Below are positions 46,555 to 54,956 of a DNA stretch of 64,000 nucleotides, piece after piece. Source of the DNA: Neurospora intermedia (Eukaryota > Ascomycota > Sordariomycetes > Sordariales > Sordariaceae); contig BTPP01000008.1 of the NCBI GenBank assembly GCA_037102815.1, positions 1,860,001 through 1,924,000 on the forward strand. Direction: 5' to 3'. The position numbers and the translations under genes were made by a program. Each line of letters opens with the position of its first letter. The stretch's first letter is position 1. Under the pieces are notes generated by a model, which ran no database searches, was not told the origin of the DNA, and worked only from the letters and a program-made list of their open reading frames with translations.

Positions 46555-47877
46555 TCATTCATAGTCCATGGGGTCATGCAAGGAGTATGACCTTCCCTCC
46601 GGGCTCGTCATTATCAGGTCAGGTACCGATGAGTCAGTGTTGACTGCCAAAGAAGGTACGCGCAACCAGTTACACTGCCCCCGTAACCTACGTCCCTCTT
46701 CCTGGCGTTTGCTTTGCCGAGTCTTCATAAAACCATCTTCGTCAACCAGACTGTGGTCTTTCCATTTCGGTGTCTTTGGTTCTCTGTTTCGGCGCGACGA
46801 GGGCTGCTTGCGCGGAGGTGGGAAACCCTGCGACAGCAGTCTTCCTGTATTCTCGCTGAGGTGATCTTCCCTAGCGAGATAGATCTCTCCAAAATCTTCC
46901 ATACTGAAGTGCTCCAAGTCTTCATCAGTCAATGAATCGAGGAGCCAGTCATCGCCTTCGTCTTCGCCGGTGTATTCCTCGTCGCTGAACCTTTCGGCGT
47001 CTTCTGTGTTTTCGGTGACGTCGTGTTTATCCAATGCGCCCGGATCTAAGCCGTCATGTGACGAATCTTCCAAACCATGTTCTTCCGTTTCGACAATGGG
47101 TTCCAAACCGCTGGGCTCAGGCGACATCAGCGACGCTACCCTCCAGTTGATGAACTCGCTGTATTCGCGGGTAGTCATCTTTCCCAAACCGCCTGCTTCG
47201 TCTAGATGGTACCATAGACCGTCGTCTAGATGTGCATATTCACGTCCCTGTTCGGGTCTCCTAACAACATTGATGACCTTGATACCCCTGGGTTCCTAAC
47301 CCTCGGTACTGTCAACGATATCGTTGTAAAGGAAGCATGCATCTGTGGTAGCTGTGGTACTGGAATCTTCGCGCTCGAGAGGCTCGGTTCTCGTCGTTTT
47401 TCTGCTGACATCGAAATGGTTGGTGTCTGGCGTGTCAGATCTGTTGTCGGTCGGTGAATCTCTAGTCCAGCCAGTAGCGAGGCTTGTGAGCGAGGTGCTG
47501 AATGAAGGTAAGTATTGGAAGTCATTTAGGAGACTAGTAGAGCATGTGAAGTGGCGAAAGGTAATAGATAGTTTGGTTTACCTTCTCTTTAGGTATTTAT
47601 GATCGTAGGCGTCTGACCAGACGCTAGCCTGCATCAGTTCAAGAGCGTCCCGCTTTTCCGCGGAGGAGGTGTTGACACCGGTAGCTGGGGTGTTGGTCTC
47701 CATTCCGGATACGATCTTCTCATTATGTATGTGGGGGTACCTAGACTTATCAATCCTAGCCGGTGTACCATGATTGACCAGAACAACGGCCTCGTTCTCT
47801 GCTGGAGGGGTTGTTTCGAGGTTGGTTGCAGAGCGCGCCATAGTGCTAGCCCGGACGAAGCTCTTCGGATTCCTCAT
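46555..47877 (-). CDS. Array gene F: GWY plus PEG module protein with in-frame TAG
   Basis: Exon A is 47877-47582, taken from the first ATG (MRNPKSFVRASTMARS). The frame is open upstream to about 47955, so an earlier exon may exist. Exon B is 47497-46555 after an 84-nt phase-2 intron (GTAAAC donor). Exon B begins STSLTSLATGWTRDSPTDNR and reaches TAG at codon 166 (47298-47296). The same frame then continues for 246 codons. Here the GWY module comes right after the TAG (VVRRPEQGREYAHLDDGLW), followed by an acidic region and a full PEG module: WKDHSLVDEDGFMKTR, GQCNWLRVPS, then LIMTSPEGRSYSLHDPMDYE and TGA. If TAG truly ended translation, every recognisable module would be lost. Full length would be 412 residues. 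Confidence 0.65.
47283..47308 (-). other. Predicted RNA hairpin holding the internal TAG of gene F
   Basis: In the mRNA sense GGGTT pairs with AACCC around an AGG loop. Beyond a small internal loop, TACC pairs with GGTA, for a total of 9 bp. If the innermost U-A pair opens, the loop is TAGGA with TAG inside. Confidence 0.55.
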
Positions 47878-48624
47878 GGTCGCAGCAGTACCATAGTTGG
47901 TTTGGCGCGTACTTTGTGTCGTGCTGTCGGCAGTGGGTGTTGAAGATAGTGTCAAAAGGAGGGCAAGATGTTTGCTCGTTCTCGTGAAGGCGATTTGTGG
48001 ATGAATTAAACAGGGACATGAAGACAGCCGCGCTGCGGCGGGAAAGAGACAGCAGGTACGTGATGCGTTGGGTGGGGCTGCCGGAGCCGGCGCCGAAGCC
48101 TTACCGCCCGGGTTCTCGGGGCAGGCAACAAAGAGCCAGCCCGGCAGCAGCTCCTGGCTTCACAGCCCTAGCCATCGGCTCATGGTTCTTGAAGGATGGA
48201 TCACGAACTTACTACTTTATGTTCTAGATTTCAGGGGTTGAGTTTAGCAGCAATTGTCACTTGCATTCACAGTTCAGTAAAGAGGGGAGATGGAACGAAG
48301 TAGCATCGCATGGTCAAAATTGAATATAGCATCGACACTCGTTGGAGTGAGGAAGTTAAAGTCACAAATCACAAGTAGTTCAAAGTTCATTCACAGATGG
48401 CAATGTATCAGAGAACAATCGGTGGTCAAAGAGTTTGTATAATTTAACTAACTCTCGACCTTTCCCCCCTCATCCCACTCCTATTCCTGGGGTTTCATAC
48501 TCAAACACAAAAGTCCATTGTCAGCTGACCTCCTCCCATACTCCTACATTCCGAGTCTATCATCACTTTCCTCATCCCTCCCTTTGGCTCTCTTGGCCCC
48601 CTTCCTTCCTCACCCTGTCAACCC
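47878..48624. other. Spacer between array genes F and J
   Basis: No gene supported. A + strand frame at 47997-48227 (76 codons) shows no motif. Probably upstream sequence of F and the 3' end of J. Confidence 0.4.
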
Positions 48625-49641
48625 CTAGTTCTTGTACTTCTTGGGATCCTCCAAGAAGTGCTTGCATCCCTCCGGATCCGTAAGCACCAAGAACGGAACC
48701 GGCTGCTCAGCCCTATGGGCGAACTCGCGGAGCGAGAAGGGCTTCTTCACCCAGGTGCACCGGTGGTGCAACCTCTTCCGCATCTTTCCCAGCCTGTTCA
48801 TCTTCGTGTCCAGGCGGCTTTTCTCGTCGATGAAGGCATTGTTGCTCCATTTAAGACTCGCCAGTTTCCTCTGCTCGCGGCGTGATAGCCGCGGCTTGCT
48901 TGCGGATCCGCTGTCGGTCTTGCTGTGGATGCTTGACATGATAGTTCTCTTGGCTTCAGGCAAAGAAGCCGAGCTCTCGACGGCTCTGACCGGCTCGGGT
49001 CCCTAACCCGTAGCGCGGTCATGTCCCTGGGAGTTGGCCAGCGTCACATGCTGTTTGATGTGTCCTTCGCTGCGCTTCGGGGACTCGAGGAGCTTGTCTT
49101 GGTTGTTGTGCTTGGTCGTGGGTGTGTAGGTTGGCAGCGCGACCCGTGCATCGGTGGTCCAGATGGATTGCTTTGGCGTGGCGGCGCTGTACAATTGTTA
49201 GCAATGGAAGATCGTAATATCAAGACAGAATAAAGCGCAAGCTTACCTGAAAGGACTGGCCGTCAACCAATTGGCTTGGGAGTTATCACCAGGTCTGGTG
49301 GGAGTTGTAGAAATCTTCAGCTGCGACACGGAGCTGGTAAGGGGTCCGACAAGGTCATCTTGACCGAGGTTCGAGGGTTCAACAATGGAAGAGGCATTCT
49401 TTTTGTCCGTCTCCGCGATAGACTTGTCAAGCGTGTTGTTTGTGATGGGGTTGTCGAGTGTGATTTGCTTGTCGGAGTCGGCCGGCTTGTTGGTTTGTGG
49501 GAAGCAGTCTCTGAGTGTTACGCGACGGAACGGCTGCGCTTCTGTCTGCTGGTATGAGTGATGAATCGGCGTGTCGATAGCGGCTTCACGTTGCTCGTTT
49601 GCACGGGCCAGGGCGCGATGGTGTTGCAGAGCTCTAAACAT
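48625..49641 (-). CDS. Array gene J: PEG-module protein with in-frame TAG
   Basis: Coding exons are 49641-49247 and 49186-48625, joined in phase 2 at AG|C (60-nt intron, GTAAGC donor, CTAAC branch). A 5' leader intron at 49670-49759 has a GTAAGT donor, a GACTAAC branch and a CACAG acceptor. The start is the ATG of MFRALQHHRALARANEQ. TAG is codon 193 (49005-49003). The frame stays open for 125 more codons that encode the whole PEG module: LKWSNNAFIDEKSRLDTKMN, HHRCTWVKKPFSLRE, then LVLTDPEGCKHFLEDPKKY and TAG. A basic, possibly helical stretch (RLSRREQRKLASL) precedes it. Without passing the first TAG the protein lacks its only recognisable domain. Full length would be 318 residues. Confidence 0.65.
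48996..49010 (-). other. Predicted RNA hairpin holding the internal TAG of gene J
   Basis: CGGGT pairs perfectly with ACCCG around the 5-nt loop TAGGG, so TAG opens the loop. Five GC-rich pairs. Confidence 0.55.
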
Positions 49642-49992
49642 TTCGAAATCGTTTTGACTGGATCGAGGTCTGTGGCAGCGCAAGTGGTTAGTCGGATACT
49701 AGGTCAAGAGTGATGGGGTTAGGAGGCGCGCAGAGGTGGGAAGCTATCATGATACTTACTGTTTTGTTTAGCGAGAATGCTAGTGCGGAAGCGTCGACAG
49801 TGAGGTAGTCGAGTTGGTTGGGGTGGGGTAGTGTGAGTTGGTAGGTTGAGGTCTTTGAGATCGATGCGCGATGCGAAGTCTTTGTGCAGGTGTGCAGAAG
49901 AGCCGGTGCAGGTGCGGGTGCAAATTGAGATCTTCGTTGTGAGATGGGGGGAGGAAGAAATTTTGGAAAGGGGAAGTTGGAGTGGTTCGACG

Positions 49993-50288
49993 TATATATC
50001 CTCCTCCGGACGAGAGGCGACTGGCGATGAATTCCTGGCGACATCGGACGATTCAGTTGCGACATTAGATGAACACCAAACGACAGAACGGGACTTGTCA
50101 ACTGTTCCGACCCGAACAGCCTTGAGGATCCTGAACAGCCATGAACAACCTTGAAATTTGAAATACAGCTAGTCCTCGACAATTGTCCAGCCATGCCTGT
50201 TCAGAGTTCAGTGCCTCACACTCTGCTACCGCTGTTCACATTCAACCGGCCAAATCTGACTTGTTGCAATGTTCTGTAACGTGAACAG
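49993..50288 (-). promoter_or_regulatory. Gene J promoter region with TGAACAG motifs
   Basis: A TATATA box (49993-50000) is followed upstream by TGAACAG/CTGTTCA heptamers at 50132, 50197, 50232 and 50282, plus near copies CTGTTCC and CGAACAG around 50103-50120. GGCGACTGGCGA and GGCGACATC elements are near 50010-50045. Confidence 0.5.
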
Positions 50289-50623
50289 CCAGGCTGGGTG
50301 CAGCTGTCCAGAGAAGTGCAAGCCAGGCAAAGCATCCACAGAAGCCTTTCCGTGGCACTACTCTACATTTTCGTGAAGATTCCGAGACTGGCTTAAGTAA
50401 CTTCTGAACGTGGAACTCAAAAGAAAGAGTAACAAAATGATGTGCTAGCGAGTTGCTCGAGAAATCTGAGAACATCAAGTAGGAAACTGGATCTTTAGGT
50501 TTAACTGCAAGATAATCGAAAAATTTCCGTGGGTCCCATCTTTCTAGCTCCCTCCCGTCCTTCCTTCCGCGACTGGGTTCCATCTGTACGTGATATCCCT
50601 TCCCTGGCCCGGCCACCTCAGCA
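50289..50623. other. Spacer between array genes J and K
   Basis: No gene supported; the left part belongs to the upstream region of J and the right part is the probable 3' untranslated region of K. Confidence 0.4.
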
Positions 50624-51516
50624 CTAGTACTCCTCAATCTCCTGAACAGTGCCCAAATCCTTTACCCTCAACTTCCATGGGCATTGCTGTACTACGCTCA
50701 TGAATTGTGCCGTCTTCTTTGCCATTTCCTGCTCTGACTCGGACTCAAACCCCTCCAAACCCTCAAAGCAAAAGTCATCGCTCTCGTCGTCCATGGCGTC
50801 CTCTAACTTGTCGACGGTATGGAGTGCGGCCGGGTTTTGGTCATATTTGGGGAACCGCAGGTGCTTTGCGCGCGCCCTAAAGATGTTCGGGCGACGCGGT
50901 GGATAATAGATGCCCACAGGCTCGGTGCTTGTGACGGCTGTGGAGGTTGGTTCTATGTCGGGTTTGTTGCCCTTGACGTGGTTGATGTTGTTTTGCGTAG
51001 ACAGAGCCGAGTTTGAGATGTTACGCGGCGCTTGGGAACCGTTGGCAAGGGTGCCTAAAGCGTTGGTTTGGTTTTCGGTTGGAGAGCTCTCGGTGCGAGG
51101 GGACGGGTTCTCGACGAGGGTGCTAGGCACGACGGCATGGGTTAGCATATGGTGGGGTTTTATATCAGCAAGCGGCTCTTCGGAATGTCTTACCTTTCCG
51201 TACCAGCTCCGTTATCGATATGGAAGCCAGCGACATCGTTTGTCATTCTGTCGATGGATGCGCCGTCTGCTGCCATATCGTTCTCGTTATGGGTAGATAG
51301 TTGTACGGGTTTGTCATTGTTGGCAAGAATCGCCTTATTTTCTTCGTTAGCTTGAGCTCTAACGCTGAGCTCGTGGATATTCGTACTTACTGGAGGTTCT
51401 TCGGCAGCGGCTAGGAGGCCAGAAATGGCTGGAACCTCGCGGACGGAGTTGAGAACAGCCGGAGATGTCATGATTGCACTGGTGAGCTGGGTGGATGAAG
51501 GAAGTATATTGTTCAT
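50624..51516 (-). CDS. Array gene K: PRRPNIF-module protein
   Basis: Exons are 51516-51194 and 51122-50624, with a 71-nt phase-2 intron (GTAAGA donor, GCTAAC branch, CTAG acceptor) that splices AG|C to read ER-STLVENPS. The product is 273 residues. The conserved block near residue 180, VGIYYPPRRPNIFRARAK, is also in gene L. After it comes an acidic helix-prone region (LEGFESESEQEMAKKTAQF), then PWKLRVKDLGTVQEIEEY at the C-terminus, again matching L. There is no GWY or PEG module and no internal TAG with a long extension. It belongs to the array by intron position and phase, neighbourhood, and upstream TGAACAG motifs. Function unknown. Confidence 0.6.
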
Positions 51517-51628
51517 GGCACTTGGTGTAGAAGCAAGAGGAGATAGGCGCGCAAAGGAATTGTTTACTAGTCTTTTGGGCAGTTCAGAAAAGTAAACCTG
51601 TGATGGTGAACTATGGTGAACTGGTCAT

Positions 51629-51838
51629 CTGTTCAGTCCTAGAGGTGAAAAGCACTGAGGACGGGATGCACATGGTGAACAGTCTTAAGAATGATGAACG
51701 GCCATGAACAGCCCTATACCTACTCAAGGTACAGTCACCAGCTGCCGTCCGTCGGTCGCCCAGTTTTCTCTGTTCAAACCTTGAAAGCGACTGTCAGAGA
51801 TTCCAGTTCGTTCCACTCAGCAACTCCAATTCTGTTCA
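51629..51838 (-). promoter_or_regulatory. Gene K upstream region with TGAACAG motifs
   Basis: TGAACAG/CTGTTCA heptamers at 51629, 51675, 51705, 51770 and 51832, with partial copies between. GCGACTGTC near 51786 and CTGTCGCGAAC near 51884 are the second shared element. No TATA box is evident. Confidence 0.45.
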
Positions 51839-52472
51839 CATCCAACCGCCTGATTGCCTTCGTGTCAGCCTGTCGCCGAGATCAACTGTCGCGAACATCT
51901 TGGTTGCAGCTGACCCCAGCTGTCGTGAACCATTCTATCGACTGGCGGTATTTGTGTGGTGTTGCTGGGGGATCTTGGCTGTAAACTCAGATATTGCTTG
52001 GTCCAATTTCCAGATACCAGTGAAGTGGCATATGTAATCATACAATGCCCATTGTCCTTTTTCCCTTTGTTGTTGAATGCATCTTCTCGGTGGATGTGGT
52101 CAAAGACTGGTAAAGTATCACAACAAGAAACAAAGGAAGCGGTGGGGTAGGACGTAGAAAAAACATAAGTAGCGAATAGGTCACTACAAAGGCATGACAA
52201 GTTGGATCGCATCACGGGTGGTAAGTAAAGGTAGACATCCGGTAGTTTCCCGTGAATCCAGGTGGAAAAAAAAGAGCTCTGGAAATAGTTCGTTGAGTAC
52301 CCCACCCATGTAATTCCCGCGTCGAGAGTTCCTTCCCGCTTCTTCCTTCCTTCCCCCCTTCTCACAAGCGCTTATGTAATCTTGTCATCTTTTACTCGTT
52401 CTCTCCTTAGTAAGATACTAGGTACCTAGGTAGACTTCCCTTGTTTCCCTGACATCAGACTCAGACTGAGCG
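51839..52472. other. Spacer between array genes K and L
   Basis: No supported gene. A minus-strand frame at 51865-52365 (166 codons) lacks motifs and good codon bias. CTAGGTACCTAGGTAG near 52419 resembles sites elsewhere in the window. Confidence 0.4.
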
Positions 52473-53399
52473 CTAATCCTCGATTTCGAAGATCTCGCCC
52501 AAGTCCTCCACAACACGGGGCCGCCAGGAATACTGGCTCGCCATACGTAAGAATCTCTCCGTCTTCTGTCTCATCTGCGCCTCCCTCTCAGATTGAAACT
52601 CTTGCAGCTCCTCCTCGGTCAATCCATCTCCGTCTTTCTCATCGTCGTCAGTGGCGTGCGTAGTCTCGAGGGAAGCCGACTCCGGGCGCCAACGAACATT
52701 GCGCTGGGGCGCTCGCTTGCTGAAGATATTTGGGCGCCGCGGTGGGTAGATCATAGGCACTGGTTCGATGCTTGTAAGTGCCTTATTGTCGGATCCAGAA
52801 GGGCTCATGGTCACTGGCTTGGTGGAGTGGTTTGACAGGTTCTGCTCGATGGTGCTGGCAAGCGCAATGAAGTTAACAAGTGCCGGTATACATAGCAGTA
52901 GCAGGGCTGTTGGTGGCTAACTTACCTTTTTTCTGTGGATGTGCCCTCAAGAGCGCCAGCGGCATCACGCTGCTGGTAAACGATAGGCTCGCTGTCCAAG
53001 GGTAAAGAATTTCCATCTTGGGCGCAAGCTAGCATGTCGATTTTGGCAGGTGTTGCAGTATGTTTGTCGTCCTTCTGAGACTCATTGGAGTTCTCGTCGG
53101 TGTTCACTCTGTCTTGGATGTCGAGACGCTTGGTCAACTCGATGATCTCGGTAACAGAAAGAACGTGGCAGTAAGAGCGAGTCATGGCTTGTGAATCGGT
53201 ACTGGCGCTTCCTTCGTTGTCTCTAGCTGTTGAGTTACCCTTGCTGGAGGTGGGCACGGCGACATCTTTGTCGACCAAAGGAGGTACTGCAAGATTCCTG
53301 ATTAGTGGTTGTTACAGCGCAGCCGGAGTCGTTATATCTACCTGGAAGTAAATTCGCTTTGGGATCGATGAGATGCTCGTCTGCGGTATACTCCGACAT
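52473..53399 (-). CDS. Array gene L: PRRPNIF-module protein
   Basis: Exons are 53399-53342, 53286-52926 and 52854-52473, giving 266 residues. Intron 1 is 55 nt (GTAGAT donor, CACTAATC branch, phase 1). Intron 2 is 71 nt (GTAAGT donor, phase 2, AG|C junction as in K). The middle exon has TRSYCHVLSVTEIIELTKR, the same motif as VRSYRHSLPGIELIEV in E, which ties the K/L pair to genes A-E. The last exon has PVPMIYPPRRPNIFSKRAPQ near residue 175, an acidic Glu/Gln-rich helix, and SWRPRVVEDLGEIFEIED at the end. Function unknown. Confidence 0.65.
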
Positions 53400-54118
53400 G
53401 GTAAATCGAGGCGCGATGCAGTGTGCAAACTGGTGGATGGGTGTAAAGGGTGCTCTTGATATCGCAGGAAGTCTGCAAGAGGATGTTATTCGCGATCTAG
53501 GTCGTCGATCTTTGCGGAGGCGAGAATGTGGTGTTCTTCAAATTAGATGCGGGTGGGAGAGCGGAACGGGAATTGCAGCAATTATTTATCAGTTGTTTAA
53601 ACAACATCAGAAGAAGACCTAAACAGCTGGTATTTTTAGCGAGAGCGAAAGGTTTTCTAGCGGCGTGAATTAACCTGGCCAGGCAGCTGTCAAGCTCCCA
53701 AACCTTTGAGCCGTCATCATCTGCCTGGTTGCTGTGGTGATGTTCCGATTATTAAGGTTCCACGAGCCAGTCTCCTCGGTATTTCTTACCCTTCACTTGT
53801 TAGGCAGCCGGCGAGATAGCTCGAAGTGTAAAGCCGCTGTTGGTGCTCATGACATGATGATTCGAACTAGGCGGGAGAGAATGTCGGATAGCACATACCA
53901 GGCTGCCAGATAGGTACCCCGTATGGAGTGGAAGTGGAAGACGCTTACGAGGAGAAGGTTACCCAGAGATAACACATGCCGCAGTGGAACGAACGTAGGA
54001 ATTGAAAGTAAATGCAAGTATTTCGCTGGGTATCTATGCTTCTGGATGAAGCAAGAAAACTTGTATGTCTAACCCATTAAGGTAAACTCCATCCATCGTG
54101 AAACTTCCCCAGAAACTC
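53400..54118. other. Spacer between array genes L and M
   Basis: Nothing supported beyond short frames. No dense TGAACAG motif is seen upstream of L. Confidence 0.4.
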
Positions 54119-54956
54119 CTAGTCCACCGGTTCATATAACCAAAACAAAGCTCCCCCAGTGTAGTAACTGTCACCCTCAGCACCTGACACAACTCTATGT
54201 CTGCCAGATCCTCCAGGTATCCAATCATCCAAAATCTTCGACGAGTGTTTGTCTCTTTCCCCAATGGCGGGCCTTGACCTCTTGCTCCTTCTCGCTGAGT
54301 TTCGATTCCCCATCTCCATCTTCAGATCCCCGTCTTCGTCCTCTCCTACTTGGATTCCCTAAGCTCAGGGTCAATTCTCTCCATTTCCGACTCGATCTCT
54401 TCAACCTCCGAGTTAAGCATTTCCAACGACGGGTCAGGAGCTTCCTCCGCCGCATGAAACTCAGCAAGGAGTTCTTCATCGTCGTCATCCGATTCATCCT
54501 CCATCTCGACGTCCTCCTCCTCTCGCTGGTCCCGGTCCATCTTCCAGGCAAGGAAGTCCTTGAACTCCCTGTCCGTCATGTGCATGAACCCGCCGTCTTC
54601 TTCAAGCAGGTACCAGAACCCGTTGTCGAGCTGGGCGTACTGGGTGTTGAGCTCCGGTCGGTCGACGATGTGGATGACCCCGGGCTGCCAATCTGGTTCG
54701 TACGTGGAGATGTCAAAGTAGGCGTAGACGGGCGCGGCAGGGTTGCCTTCATTTGGTGGGGCGGCAATGGCACGTTGGGCGTCTGTTAGCCCGGTTGGCT
54801 TTGCGTTCCTAGGTAAGTACGGTAGAGTTAGCAAAGGCTACAATGGAAACAGGTAGTGACGACTACGACTTACTTTATACTCCATTTTCGGATGTAATGG
54901 GGCTGACCCCGTTGCTTACGCTCCATCATGTCCTTGAAGAGGGGGGAGTATGACAT
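54119..54956 (-). CDS. Array gene M: GWY-module protein with a shifted downstream PEG-like tail
   Basis: Exon 1 is 54956-54874 (MSYSPLFKDMMERKQRGQPH). Exon 2 starts at 54808 after a 65-nt phase-2 intron (GTAAGT donor, GCTAAC branch). The frame reads 181 residues to a TAG at 54348-54346, with a GWY module near residues 75-120 (HIVDRPELNTQYAQLDNGFW) and an acidic tail. Just past it, in the frame one base back, coding-like text resumes down to a TAG at 54119. It ends GAEGDSYYTGGALFWLYEPV, which fits the PEG ending of gene H. A 47-nt intron with a weak GTTGAA donor, an ATTGAC branch and a CTTAG acceptor just before GGAATCC would join the two in frame; a one-base loss would do the same. The exact 3' structure is uncertain. 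Confidence 0.55.

Noticed and set aside
20894-49005. Each TAG marks the end of one gene and a separate gene follows
   Set aside because: The follow-on frames are always in the same phase, begin without a good ATG or promoter directly after the TAG, and carry modules that complete the family plan.
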